This document shows positions 18,573 to 26,856 of a stretch of 64,000 nt of DNA, piece after piece; the first letter of the stretch is position 1; every line of letters begins with the position of its first letter. Source of the stretch: Microbacterium sp. oral taxon 186 str. F0373 (lineage in GTDB: Bacteria; Actinomycetota; Actinomycetes; Actinomycetales; Microbacteriaceae); assembly GCF_000411455.1 (NCBI RefSeq), contig NZ_KE150457.1:2043759-2107758 (forward strand). The letters are read 5' to 3'. The translations under genes were made by a program, and so were the position numbers. The notes under the pieces were generated by a model. It saw nothing but the letters and a program-made list of their open reading frames with translations, had not been told where the DNA came from and did not search any database.

Positions 18573-19100
18573 ATGACGAGAGAGGGAGCCGTGCGCACTG
18601 CGCCGGCTCCCTCTTCCGCGTCCCGCACGTCGGGCGGACGCCGGGGGTCGGGCCGTGTGGACGTGCGCGCCTGGGCCGGCGGCATCCGCTTCTCGGCCTT
18701 CACCGCGATCATGCTGGGCCTAGTCGTGCTGGCCGTCTTCACGCTGGTGCCCACGGTCGGCACGTATCTCGGCCAGCGTCAGCAGATCGCGGCGCTGGCG
18801 CACTCGGTTCAGGTGAGCGAAGCGGATGTGGCGACCCTGCAGCAGCAGAAGGACCGTTGGAACGACCCCGCGTACGTGACCTCCCAGGCGCGGGAGCGAC
18901 TGTATTACGTGCGACCCGGCGAGGTCGTCTATCTCGTCGACAACGATCTGCCCGCCACCGCGATGCCCCCGACGCAGGCCGCCGTGAGCGCTCAGGTGCA
19001 GGAGACCCGCACCGACTGGATGGCGCAGCTGGTGCGCTCGGTCGCCGGGGCGGGTCTGGCCCAGACGGCGGCGGTGCCCCCGGCCGCGCCCGCCGGCTGA
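18573..19100 (+). CDS. Septum formation initiator family protein (DivIC/FtsB-like)
   Basis: A 175-residue bitopic membrane protein: a basic, Ser/Gly-rich cytoplasmic tail (1-40), one transmembrane helix (about 41-65, IMLGLVVLAVFTLVPTVG), a short coiled coil (about 66-100, QQIAALAHSVQVSEADVATL), and the conserved ARERLYYVRPGE box typical of FtsB/DivIC. It would act in the FtsL-FtsB-FtsQ divisome subcomplex that activates septal peptidoglycan synthesis. Its place between eno and DUF501 is conserved in actinobacteria. A leaderless start is likely. Confidence 0.9.
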   Translation: MTREGAVRTAPAPSSASRTSGGRRGSGRVDVRAWAGGIRFSAFTAIMLGLVVLAVFTLVPTVGTYLGQRQQIAALAHSVQVSEADVATLQQQKDRWNDPAYVTSQARERLYYVRPGEVVYLVDNDLPATAMPPTQAAVSAQVQETRTDWMAQLVRSVAGAGLAQTAAVPPAAPAG

Positions 19101-19138
19101 TCCAGCGGTCGGTCAGCGCGCCCCGGTACCCTTGACGG

Positions 19139-19657
19139 GTGCCGCATCCTCCTCTCAGCCCCGCTTCCGCCGCCGACCTGGAGGCCATGCGGTCCCAGTT
19201 GGGGCGTCCGATGCGTGGCGTCGTCGGCATCGCCGCGCGGTGCGTCTGCGGCAACCCGACGGTTGTCGCCACAGAACCGCGGCTTCCCGACGGCACACCG
19301 TTTCCCACGTTCTACTACCTGACGCATCCCGGGGCGACGGCCGCGATGTCGGCATTGGAGGCGAACCAGGTGATGCCCGAGCTGGCCGCCCTGCTTGCCG
19401 ACGATGAGGACGTCGCCGCCGCGTATCTGGCGGCGCACGAGGCGTACCTGTCCGATCGAGCGGTCTACGGCGACGTGCCGGAGATCGCCGGCATCTCCGC
19501 GGGCGGGATGCCGACGCGGGTGAAGTGTCTGCATGCCCTGGCGGGGCACGCGTTGGCCGCCGGGGCCGGCGTGAACCCCATCGGCGACCTCGCGCTCGCG
19601 CGCGCCGAATGGTCGCCCGAGCGCTGCACGTGCGCCCACCCGCGGAGCGCGGTGTGA
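19139..19657 (+). CDS. DUF501 domain-containing protein
   Basis: A 172-residue soluble protein of the actinobacterial DUF501 family; function unknown. The family core is visible as FPTFYYLTHPGATAAMSALE and the C-terminal GGMPTRVKCLHALAGHALA with several conserved cysteines (VRCVCG-like RCVCGNP near residue 35, ERCTC near the C-terminus). The GTG at 19139 follows TACCCT (19127-19132) by 6 nt, consistent with a leaderless mRNA. The stop overlaps the subtilase GTG start by 4 nt. The position after eno and divIC is the typical family context. Confidence 0.88.
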   Translation: MPHPPLSPASAADLEAMRSQLGRPMRGVVGIAARCVCGNPTVVATEPRLPDGTPFPTFYYLTHPGATAAMSALEANQVMPELAALLADDEDVAAAYLAAHEAYLSDRAVYGDVPEIAGISAGGMPTRVKCLHALAGHALAAGAGVNPIGDLALARAEWSPERCTCAHPRSAV

Positions 19658-21021
19658 GCGCTCGGCGGCGGCGTGTCGTCGCCGTCGTCGCGGCCGTGCT
19701 GATCGCGCTGGGCGGGCAGCTGGCGGCGGGCGCGGCGAGTACTCATCCTGTCGTCGCTGCGGGCGCGGGCGATCCCGCTCCGGCGGCTCTCACGGCGGCA
19801 GCGGCGCCACTGACGACGGCACCTCCGCCGGGCACGGGCGATCCCGCCCGCGCGGCGGAGTACTGGCTCGACGCGTACGGCGTTCGTCAGGCCTGGCAGA
19901 CGACCCGTGGCAAGGGGGTGACGATCGCGGTCATCGATACGGGCATCGGCCGTTCTCCGGTCGAGTTCTCCGGCGCCGTCGTCGGGGGAGCGGACTTCTC
20001 CGGAGCCGGGTCGTCCGACGGGCGCACCCCGGTGGGAGCCGTCGACGCGAACCACGGCAGCTGGGTCGCCTCGCTTGCCGCCGCGCGCGGAACGGGCGCC
20101 GACACCGGCATGATCGGCGTCGCCCCGGAGGCGAATCTCCTCTCGCTGTCGATCGGGTTCGGCGCGGCATCCTCGGTACCCTTCGTACAGCAGGTCGCCG
20201 ATGCGATGAAGTGGGCGGTCGATCACGGCGCCGACATCATCAACCTGTCGTTCACGACGAACACCCTCACCTGGGATCCGTCCTGGGACGACGCCTTCCA
20301 ATACGCGTTCGACCACGACGTGGTGGTCGTGGTGGCAGCCGGAAACAAGGGCAGCGGCACCGAGGAGGTGGGTGCGCCCGCGACCATCCCCGGGGTGCTG
20401 ACGGTCGGCGGCGTCAACCGTGCGGGCACCGCCAGCGAGCAGGCCTCGACGCAGGGCATCACGATCGGTATCTCCGCACCGAGTGAGCAGCTTCTCGGCG
20501 TCTCTGCCGATGGACAGCTCGTGGTCTGGGACGGCACGAGCGGGGCCGCGCCGATCGTGGCCGGCATCGCCGCGCTCGTGCGTTCGGCCCATCCAGAACT
20601 GGATGCCGACAACGTCATCAACCGCATCATCAAGACGGCGCGGCCGGCCGCAGCGGCCACGAAAGTTCCTGACGAGAAGTACGGCTACGGTCTCATCGAT
20701 GCCAACGCCGCGGTAAGCGCGTCCGTCGGGAGCGTCGACAGCAACCCGATGGGAAGCCTCTCCGACTGGATCCGGCTGTATCGGCGCGCCGACGCCGGCC
20801 CCCAGCCCACACCGACGTCCTCTCCGGTCACGATCGACCAGCTGCCGGCGGCCGAGACCCTCGAGCGAAGGTCCCCGCTGCTGCCCAGCATCGATACCCT
20901 CCTCTACGGCACCGTGCCGCTCGTGGGGGTGACCCTGACGGCTATACTGGTCGCGCTCGGTGTCACTGCTGCTGCCCGGCGCATCAGATCGGAGCGCGCA
21001 CCTCGTACTCCGAGCCGTTGA
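19654..21021 (+). CDS. S8 family subtilisin-like serine protease, secreted and membrane-anchored
   Basis: A 455-residue protease with an N-terminal signal peptide (basic MSARRRR then a hydrophobic run to about residue 28), a catalytic domain and a C-terminal transmembrane helix (about 420-445) ending in an arginine-rich tail. The triad is visible: Asp95 (AVIDTG), His134 (DANHGSWVA) and Ser296 (DGTSGAAPI), with the oxyanion Asn231 (AAGNKG). This topology matches mycosin-like proteases, but no type VII secretion genes (ESX, EccB-E) are near. Start chosen at GTG 19654, which overlaps the DUF501 stop by 4 nt; the longer in-frame extension has no signal peptide. Confidence 0.9.
   Translation: MSARRRRVVAVVAAVLIALGGQLAAGAASTHPVVAAGAGDPAPAALTAAAAPLTTAPPPGTGDPARAAEYWLDAYGVRQAWQTTRGKGVTIAVIDTGIGRSPVEFSGAVVGGADFSGAGSSDGRTPVGAVDANHGSWVASLAAARGTGADTGMIGVAPEANLLSLSIGFGAASSVPFVQQVADAMKWAVDHGADIINLSFTTNTLTWDPSWDDAFQYAFDHDVVVVVAAGNKGSGTEEVGAPATIPGVLTVGGVNRAGTASEQASTQGITIGISAPSEQLLGVSADGQLVVWDGTSGAAPIVAGIAALVRSAHPELDADNVINRIIKTARPAAAATKVPDEKYGYGLIDANAAVSASVGSVDSNPMGSLSDWIRLYRRADAGPQPTPTSSPVTIDQLPAAETLERRSPLLPSIDTLLYGTVPLVGVTLTAILVALGVTAAARRIRSERAPRTPSR
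20943..20948 (+). promoter_or_regulatory. Possible internal -10 for ndh
   Basis: TATACT, a near-consensus hexamer and unusual in this GC-rich coding sequence, lies inside the end of the subtilase gene, 94 nt before the ndh start. No matching -35 is evident, so it is a weak call. Confidence 0.3.
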
Positions 21022-21041
21022 TTCAAGGAGTGCTTCCACCT

Positions 21042-22511
21042 GTGACTCACACAGAGACCAGTACGGCCGCGCGTGCCGTGCCCAAGATCCTCATCGTCGG
21101 CGGCGGTTACGCCGGCTTCTACACCGCATGGAAGCTCGAGAAGCACCTGCGCAAGGGCGAGGCCGAGGTCACGATCGTCGACCCGCTGCCGTACATGACG
21201 TATCAGCCCTTCCTGCCCGAGGTGGCGGCCGGTGAGATCGAAGCTCGTCACGTCATCGTGGGCCTGCGCCGCCACCTGAAGAAGACGCGCGTGGTCACCG
21301 CCAAGGTGACCGGAATCGACCACGCGACGCGCACCGCGACGATCACTCCGGCCGAAGGCGAGCCGTGGCAGGAGAACTACGACCAGATCGTGGTCACCGC
21401 CGGTGCCGTCTCGCGCACCTTCCCGATCCCCGGCATCGCCGAGAACGCGATCGGCCTGAAGACGATCGAGGAGGCCGTCGCCGTCCGTGACCGCATCCTC
21501 ACCAACTTCGACCGTGCGGCCAACCTGCCCGCCGGTCCCGAGCGCGACCGCCTTCTGACCGTCGTGGTCGTCGGTGGCGGGTTCGCGGGCATCGAGGTGT
21601 TCGCCGAGACGCGCGCTCTGGCTTCCTCGCTCCTCAAGGAATACCCGCAGCTGCGCTTCGAGGACACGCACTTCCACCTCGTCGAGGCGATGGGGCGCAT
21701 CATGCCCGAAGTGTCGCTGAAGACGAGCGAGTGGGTGCTCAAGGACCTCGCGAAGCGGGGTGCGAACGTGCACCTCGACACCCAGGTCACCGGCGCGGTC
21801 GACGGCAACGTCGAGCTCTCCACCGGTGAGGTCATCCCGACCGATCTGATCATCTGGACCGCCGGCGTCATGGCCAACCCCACCGTCGTGCGGGGCAGCG
21901 ACCTGCCGGTGGAGGAGCGCGGCCGCATCCGCACCCGTGCCGACCTGCGTGTCGGAACGGCGGACGAGGTCGTCGAGGGCGCGTGGGCTGCCGGCGACGT
22001 GTCGGCCGTCCCCGACCTCACCGGCAAGGGCGTCGGCGGCTACTGCGTGCCCAACGCGCAGCACGCCGTCCGTCAGGCGAAGCTGCTCGCGAAGAACCTC
22101 GTCGCCGTCCTGCGCGACGAGCTGCCGCGCGAGTACATCCACCACAACCTCGGCGCCGTCGCGGGCCTCGGCCTGTACAACGGCGTCTTCCAGTCGCGCA
22201 ACATCGCGCTCAAGGGCTTCATCGCGTGGTGCGCGCACCGCGGCTACCACGGTCTGGCCATGCCCTCGTGGGAGCGCAAGTGGCGCGTGATCGGCGACTG
22301 GTGGCACAACTTCTGGCTCCGCCGCGACAACGTGTCGCTGCAGACCGTCCAGAACCCGCGCTACGTGTTCGAGGAGTTCGCCTCCCGTCCGCGCCCCGCG
22401 GCTCCGGCGGCAGCACCGGCAGCACCGGCGATCGACCCGAAGTCCGTCGCCGCCGAGAAGACCGGTGCGGCCGAGCCCAAGGTCGAGGAGAAGGCCACCG
22501 CCGCCAGCTGA
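21042..22511 (+). CDS. ndh: Type II NADH dehydrogenase (NAD(P)/FAD-dependent oxidoreductase)
   Basis: A 489-residue NDH-2-type flavoprotein that passes electrons from NADH to menaquinone without pumping protons. FAD-binding KILIVGGGYAGFY (residues 15-27), NAD-binding VVVVGGGFAGIEVF, and the second FAD site EGAWAAGDVSAVPD are present, with YMTYQPFLPEVAAG near residue 57 typical of the family. Conserved hydrophobic C-terminal residues are followed by an Ala/Pro/Lys-rich tail (about 455-489) of unknown role. The GTG at 21042 is preceded by AAGGAG at 11 nt. An intrinsic terminator follows. Confidence 0.93.
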   Translation: MTHTETSTAARAVPKILIVGGGYAGFYTAWKLEKHLRKGEAEVTIVDPLPYMTYQPFLPEVAAGEIEARHVIVGLRRHLKKTRVVTAKVTGIDHATRTATITPAEGEPWQENYDQIVVTAGAVSRTFPIPGIAENAIGLKTIEEAVAVRDRILTNFDRAANLPAGPERDRLLTVVVVGGGFAGIEVFAETRALASSLLKEYPQLRFEDTHFHLVEAMGRIMPEVSLKTSEWVLKDLAKRGANVHLDTQVTGAVDGNVELSTGEVIPTDLIIWTAGVMANPTVVRGSDLPVEERGRIRTRADLRVGTADEVVEGAWAAGDVSAVPDLTGKGVGGYCVPNAQHAVRQAKLLAKNLVAVLRDELPREYIHHNLGAVAGLGLYNGVFQSRNIALKGFIAWCAHRGYHGLAMPSWERKWRVIGDWWHNFWLRRDNVSLQTVQNPRYVFEEFASRPRPAAPAAAPAAPAIDPKSVAAEKTGAAEPKVEEKATAAS

Positions 22512-22532
22512 GCCGCGGTTCGCACGTCATGA

Positions 22533-22563
22533 ACCCCCACCCGCCCCGGCGGTGTGGGGGTTT
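22533..22563 (+). terminator. Intrinsic terminator after ndh
   Basis: CCCCCAC (22533-22539) pairs with GTGGGGG (22554-22560) and the inner CCGCC with GGCGG, with one bulged T, followed by TTT. It lies 22 nt after the ndh stop and before the tRNA gene. Confidence 0.75.
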
Positions 22564-22594
22564 CGTGCGTGCGGCGTCGCTACCCTGGTAGCGG

Positions 22595-22667
22595 GCCCCC
22601 GTAGCCCAATGGCAGAGGCAGGCGACTTAAAATCGCTTCAGTGTCGGTTCGAGTCCGTCCGGGGGTA
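22595..22667 (+). tRNA. tRNA with UAA anticodon (Leu), class I-sized
   Basis: A 73-nt cloverleaf: acceptor 22595-22601 with 22660-22666 (first pair G-U), a 3-bp D stem (GCC/GGC), anticodon stem 22621-22625 with 22633-22637, loop CTTAAAA with anticodon TAA at 22628-22630, a 5-nt variable loop, T arm 22643-22659, and discriminator A (22667). No CCA is encoded. A UAA anticodon and A73 predict leucine for the UUA codon, but bacterial tRNA-Leu is normally class II with a long variable arm, which is absent here. The T stem has a T-T mismatch (22644/22658). It could be a minor leucine tRNA or a decaying copy. Confidence 0.7.
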
Positions 22668-22719
22668 CTCCCGCCGGTGCGCGTCAGCCGGCCGAAATAT
22701 CCCCCGAGTTCCACTGCGG

Positions 22720-22743
22720 ATGACACCCCGTGTCATCTAGGCT
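22720..22743 (+). promoter_or_regulatory. Operator-like palindrome and -10 before the deaminase/aldolase gene
   Basis: ATGACA (22720-22725) and TGTCAT (22731-22736) form a perfect 6+5+6 inverted repeat. Immediately after it is TAGGCT (22738-22743), a probable -10, 32 nt before the ATG. The palindrome would occupy the promoter spacer, a classic repressor position. Confidence 0.55.
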
Positions 22744-23413
22744 GGTGCCCTCACGAGCGAAGGAGCCCGAACCGATGAGCCTGGACCTCCTGAGCCTTCC
22801 CCCTGCCACCGGCCCGGGCTGGAATGATCCTGCGGCGTTCTGGGCGGCGAGATCGGCGGCGGTCTCGGCAGTGTCCGGACCCGTCGCCGCCATCGACCTC
22901 GATGCGCTCCGGTTCAACGCGATGGATCTCGTGGTCCGCTCCGCGGGTGTGCCGATCCGCGTGGCCAGCAAGTCGATCCGCGTCCGTGAGGTCCTTGACG
23001 CCACCCTCGCGATCGGGGGCTACCGCGGCATCCTCGCCTTCACGCTTCCCGAGGCGCTCTGGCTCGCGCGCGAGCATGACGACATCGTGCTCGGATATCC
23101 CAGCGTCGACCGGGCGGCGCTGGAGCGGCTCGTGCGCGACGACGACCTCGCGCGTCGGGTCACCCTGATGATCGACGACCCTGCGCAGCTGGACGTGGTG
23201 GATGCCGTCGCCGCCCCGTCTGCTCGCGCGCGCGTCCGCGTGGCGATCGACGCGGATGCCTCGTGGCGGGCACCCGTCCTGGGCCACGTCGGCGTGCGAC
23301 GCTCGCCCGTGCATGAACCGGCGGAAGTCGTGCGGCTTGCGCGCTCCATCGTCACCCGTCCCGGCTTCGAGCTCGTCGGTCTGATGATGTATGAGGCGCA
23401 GATCGCGGGACAA

Positions 23414-23421
23414 CCCGACCA
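23414..23421 (+). repeat. Left copy of 8-bp target-site duplication
   Basis: CCCGACCA directly abuts the left end of the IS and is repeated at 24846-24853. Confidence 0.9.
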
Positions 23422-23447
23422 GGTCAAGCCCCAGTACGTGGTGTAGC
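23422..23447. repeat. Left terminal inverted repeat of the IS
   Basis: Matches the reverse complement of 24820-24845 at 18 of 26 positions, with two solid blocks, GCCCC and GTGGTGTAGC. Confidence 0.85.
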
Positions 23448-23477
23448 GGTCGGTGATCCTTCTGCTGTTGTTTTCGG

Positions 23478-24725
23478 TTAGGCGCTGAGTTCGAGGACGG
23501 TGTCGGTGTTCACCTCGCTTCCGGTGTCGGGGACGAGGGCGAGGCGGCTCTTGGTGAGGATCTCGAGGCCAAGGTAGCGGCGGCCTTCGACCCATTCGTC
23601 GGTTTGCTCGGCGAGGACGGCGCCGACGAGGCGGATGATCGCGTCGCGGTTGGGGAAGATGCCCACGGAGTCGGTGCGGCGGCGGATCTCCCTGTTCAAC
23701 CGCTCGTTGGGGTTATTGGACCAGATCTGCTGCCAGAGCCCGTCGGGGAACCCCGTGAACGCGAGGATGTCCGCGCGGGCGTTGTCGAGGTGCTCGAACG
23801 CGTCGGGGAGCTTCTCCTCGACGTAGTCCAGGAGCCTGTCGAACTGCGCGTTGACGGCGTCGGCGTCGGGTTGGTCGTAGACGGAGTGCAGCATCGCCTT
23901 AACGGCCGGCCACATGCTCTTCGGGCAGACACTCATCAGGTTCGCTGCGTAGTGGGTTCTGCAGCGTTGCCAGACCGCGCCGGGCAGGTTCGCCGCGATC
24001 GCGTCCACGAGCCCGGCATGGGCGTCGCTGGTGACGAGGCGGACCCCGCCGAGACCGCGGGCGACCAGGTCAGCGAAGAACGAGTTCCAGGCGGCCCCCG
24101 TCTCGCTGGTCGCGACCCGGAGGCCGAGGACTTCCCGGTGCCCGTCGCCGTTGACGCCGGTCGCGACGAGCACGACCGCGTTGATCACCCGCCCGCCCTC
24201 ACGGACCTTCATCGTGAGGGCGTCGGCGGCGACGAACGTGAACGGCCCCGCGTCACCCAGGGGGCGGTGCCGGAACTGGTCGACGTGCTCGTCGAGGTCT
24301 GCGGCCATCCGTGAGACCTGAGACTTCGACAAGCTATGGATCCCGAGGGTCTTCACGAGCTTGTCCATCCGGCGGGTCGAGACGCCGGCGAGATAGCAAT
24401 CCGCGACGACGGTGATCAGCGCGGTCTCGGCCCGCTTGCGGCGCTCAAGCAGCCATTCCGGGAAGTACGTGCCCTGGCGGAGCTTCGGGATCGCTACGTC
24501 GATCGTCCCGACACGGGTGTCGAGGTCGCGGTGCCGGTAACCGTTGCGTTGCGCGGTCCGGTCGGGACTGGGCTTTCCCCATTCCGCGCCCACGACGGCA
24601 TCCGCGTCAGCGGAGAGGAGCGCGTTGATCGTGGTCTGCAGCAGGCTGCGCATCAGATCCGGCGACGCGTCGGTCAAGGCTTCAGCGAGCACGCTCGCAG
24701 GGTCGACAATATGAAGTGCGGTCAT
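23478..24725 (-). CDS. IS256-family (mutator-type) transposase
   Basis: A 415-residue DDE transposase. The catalytic residues appear as Asp168 ([11 protein letters not shown]), Asp234 ([11 protein letters not shown]) and Glu341 ([16 protein letters not shown]). The CxxH element between the second D and [14 protein letters not shown] (Cys255, His258), is diagnostic of the IS256/MULE group. Its N-terminal region (about 50-150) contains [20 protein letters not shown], conserved in the family. The gene fills the IS, with its stop 56 nt from the left end and its start about 120 nt from the right end. No frameshift or stop interrupts it. Confidence 0.96.
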   Translation of the reverse strand: MTALHIVDPASVLAEALTDASPDLMRSLLQTTINALLSADADAVVGAEWGKPSPDRTAQRNGYRHRDLDTRVGTIDVAIPKLRQGTYFPEWLLERRKRAETALITVVADCYLAGVSTRRMDKLVKTLGIHSLSKSQVSRMAADLDEHVDQFRHRPLGDAGPFTFVAADALTMKVREGGRVINAVVLVATGVNGDGHREVLGLRVATSETGAAWNSFFADLVARGLGGVRLVTSDAHAGLVDAIAANLPGAVWQRCRTHYAANLMSVCPKSMWPAVKAMLHSVYDQPDADAVNAQFDRLLDYVEEKLPDAFEHLDNARADILAFTGFPDGLWQQIWSNNPNERLNREIRRRTDSVGIFPNRDAIIRLVGAVLAEQTDEWVEGRRYLGLEILTKSRLALVPDTGSEVNTDTVLELSA

Positions 24726-24819
24726 CGTGATGATGCCTTTCGAGTGGGATGTGAGAGTTTCCTCGAAGGATCACACGGTGACCGCGCCTACGTCGTGAAC
24801 GACGAGCCGGCCACCGTGG

Positions 24820-24845
24820 GCTACACCACCTTAAGGGGCACTACT
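24820..24845. repeat. Right terminal inverted repeat of the IS
   Basis: Pairs with the left repeat at 23422-23447 (18/26 identities) and is followed directly by the second target-duplication copy. Confidence 0.85.
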
Positions 24846-24853
24846 CCCGACCA
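24846..24853 (+). repeat. Right copy of 8-bp target-site duplication
   Basis: CCCGACCA, identical to 23414-23421, abuts the right IS end. Confidence 0.9.
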
Positions 24854-25435
24854 CACCGGTTCGGGCGACGGTGTCATCCGCTGGATGCAGCACCAATCAC
24901 AGGACGAGCTCCTCGCCCGGCGGGGAGCGATCGTGGCGGGGCTGCGTGAGATCACGCACCTGGAGTTCGTCAACGGCGGCGGCACCGGCTCGCTGGAGTA
25001 CACGGCAGCGGACCCGGCCGTCACCGAGACGACGGCCGGCAGCGGGCTGCTGGCCGGTCACCTGTTCGACGGCTACCGCGCTTTCACGCCCGCGCCCGCT
25101 GCGGCCTTCGCGCTCGAGGTCGTCCGCAAGCCGCTCGACGACATCGCCGTCGTGCTAGGTGGCGGATGGATCGCCTCCGGGCCCCCCGTGGCTTCTCGCC
25201 AGCCCCGTCCGGTGTGGCCGCCCGGGCTCAAGACCCTCGGGCGGGAGGGCGCGGGGGAGGTGCAGACGCCCCTGCAGGGTGAGTCGGCGCGCCGCCTGCG
25301 CGTGGGCGACAGGGTCTGGTTCCGCCACGCGAAGAGCGGCGAGCTGTCCGAGCGGGTCGACCGCTACCACCTCACCCTCGGCGAGAGCCTCGTCGGCGAG
25401 GCCGCCACCTACCGCGGCGAAGGGAAGAGCTTCCT

Positions 25436-26749
25436 GTGACACGACCCGGCGGCACATGGCAGAACTGGGCGCGCACCGAGAGCGTGCGCCCGCAGCTGGT
25501 GGAGTACCCCACGACGATCGAAGCAGTGCGCCGTTCCGTGCGCTCCGCCGGCGCACGCGGACGCGCACTCAAGGCGGTCGGCGCCGGACACAGCTTCACC
25601 GGGATCGCGGCGGCGCCGGGAACCCTGCTGGATCTGAGCGAGCTGAGCGGCGTGATCGCCGTCGATCGCGAGCGCGGGCGTGTGCGCCTGTTGGCCGGCA
25701 CGCGACTGCACCGCATTCCGGCGCTGCTCGCGCCTCACGGCCTCGCGATGGCGAACCTGGGCGACATCGATCGTCAATCCATCGCCGGAGCGCTCTCGAC
25801 CGGCACCCACGGCACCGGTCTCGGTCACGGGGGACTGGCGACCCAGGTCGTGGGTGCCACGCTCGTCACGGCGGATGGAGGGCTGCTCACCGTCGACGAC
25901 GAGAACGAGCCCGACCTGCTTCCTGCCGTCGCGCTCGGTCTGGGCGCCCTCGGCATCCTCGTCGACGTGACGCTCCAATGCGTGCCGGCGTTCGCGCTCG
26001 GCGCACAGGAACAGCCCGAACCTCTCGACGTCGTCGTGGACGACCTCGATGCGCGCGTCCGCGGCGTCGACCACTTCGAGTTCTACTGGTTTCCGCACAC
26101 CGCTGTCGCCCTGACGAAGACGAACACCCGGATGCCGGCAGAAGCGCCGACCTCCCCCCTGTCGCCCCTGTCGCGAATGCTCGATGAGCGGATCGTGGGC
26201 AACGGTGTGCACCAACTGGTGTGCAGCGCCGGTCGGGTCGCCCCGCCGCTCGTGCCGGCGATCAATCGGCTGTCCGCCCGGGTGTGGGGGGATCGGCGGT
26301 TCTCCGACGCGTCGCATCGCGTGTTCACCACGCAGCGCAGCGTGCGCTTCCGCGAGATGGAGTATGCCGTGCCGCTGGAAGAGCTGGCATCGGCGTTTCG
26401 TGAGGTGCGCGAGCTCGTGGACGCGTCGGGCTGGCGCATCGAGTTTCCGATCGAGGTGCGGGTGGCGCCCGCCGACGACCGGTGGCTCTCGACGGCGTAC
26501 GCGCGCGACAGCGGGTACATCGCCGTGCACCGGTACTGGCGCGCCGACCACCGTGCCTACTTCGCCGCCGTCGAGGAGATCCTGCGCGCCCACGCCGGCC
26601 GACCGCACTGGGGAAAGCTGCACACGCTCGATGCGGCGGCTCTGCGCGAGCGTTATCCGCGCTTCGACGACTTCCTGACGCTGCGCGACCGCCTCGACCC
26701 CACGCGCATGTTCCGCAACGCCTATCTCGACCGCGTCCTCGGCGGGTGA
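25436..26749 (+). CDS. FAD-linked sugar-1,4-lactone oxidase (D-arabinono-1,4-lactone oxidase family)
   Basis: A 437-residue FAD enzyme of the VAO/PCMH fold with a C-terminal ALO domain. The FAD-pyrophosphate segment is KAVGAGHSFTGIA (about residues 47-59), followed by GDIDRQSIAGALSTGTHGTG. The C-terminus PHWGKLHTLDAAALRERYPRF, written here in two parts of the conserved ALO end, and DPTRMFRNAYL are typical. Relatives oxidise L-gulono-, D-arabinono- or similar lactones, or alditols. The GTG start overlaps the deaminase/aldolase stop by 4 nt, so both were one operon, and the IS upstream is likely to reduce its expression. Confidence 0.88.
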   Translation: MTRPGGTWQNWARTESVRPQLVEYPTTIEAVRRSVRSAGARGRALKAVGAGHSFTGIAAAPGTLLDLSELSGVIAVDRERGRVRLLAGTRLHRIPALLAPHGLAMANLGDIDRQSIAGALSTGTHGTGLGHGGLATQVVGATLVTADGGLLTVDDENEPDLLPAVALGLGALGILVDVTLQCVPAFALGAQEQPEPLDVVVDDLDARVRGVDHFEFYWFPHTAVALTKTNTRMPAEAPTSPLSPLSRMLDERIVGNGVHQLVCSAGRVAPPLVPAINRLSARVWGDRRFSDASHRVFTTQRSVRFREMEYAVPLEELASAFREVRELVDASGWRIEFPIEVRVAPADDRWLSTAYARDSGYIAVHRYWRADHRAYFAAVEEILRAHAGRPHWGKLHTLDAAALRERYPRFDDFLTLRDRLDPTRMFRNAYLDRVLGG

Positions 26750-26827
26750 GGATCTGTCGCGCACCTGCCCAGATGGGGAACCGCTGGGAGTGCTGGCCGC
26801 GGCGGATGACGCAGCCCCTCCCGCCGA

Positions 26828-26833
26828 TAGGAT
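26828..26833 (+). promoter_or_regulatory. Candidate -10 of the lemA promoter
   Basis: TAGGAT lies 23 nt before the lemA ATG, leaving room for a short leader with the GGGAG ribosome site. Confidence 0.4.
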
Positions 26834-26856
26834 GATCCTCAGTCGATGGGAGTCGT

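Larger units (their letters stand above)
23422..24845 (-). mobile_element. IS256-family insertion sequence, 1,424 bp, complete
   Basis: The ends are defined by imperfect 26-bp terminal inverted repeats (18/26 identical; both end in GTGGTGTAGC reading inward) and flanked by an 8-bp direct repeat CCCGACCA. Size, 8-bp target duplication and the mutator-type transposase fit IS256. Transposase is encoded on the minus strand and appears intact, so the element may be active. It interrupts the amino-acid deaminase/aldolase gene and lies upstream of the lactone oxidase gene, which it may affect by polarity. Confidence 0.93.
22775..25439 (+). pseudogene. Amino-acid deaminase/aldolase (PLP, alanine-racemase-like fold), split by an IS
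   Basis: The 5' part (22775 to 23421) encodes an alanine-racemase-type N-terminal barrel with the probable PLP lysine in RVASKSIRVREVLD. The 3' part (24846 to 25439) encodes the rest, with LEFVNGGGTGS, LFDGYRAF and DRVWFRHAKSGEL typical of D-threonine-aldolase-like amino-acid deaminase/aldolases. The IS lies between duplicated CCCGACCA copies (23414-23421 and 24846-24853). Removing the IS and one copy fuses the halves in the same frame into a 410-residue protein of normal length, so there is no other damage and the event looks recent. As it stands the 5' frame runs into the IS and stops at 23446. AAGGAG precedes the ATG by 9 nt. Confidence 0.9.

Noticed and set aside
19654..21021. Type VII (ESX) secretion locus around the mycosin-like protease
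   Set aside because: No EccB-E, EsxA/B or PE/PPE-like genes are visible in the neighbourhood.
23604..24314. 236-codon plus-strand frame inside the IS
   Set aside because: Antisense to the intact IS256 transposase, with shadow composition and no domain.
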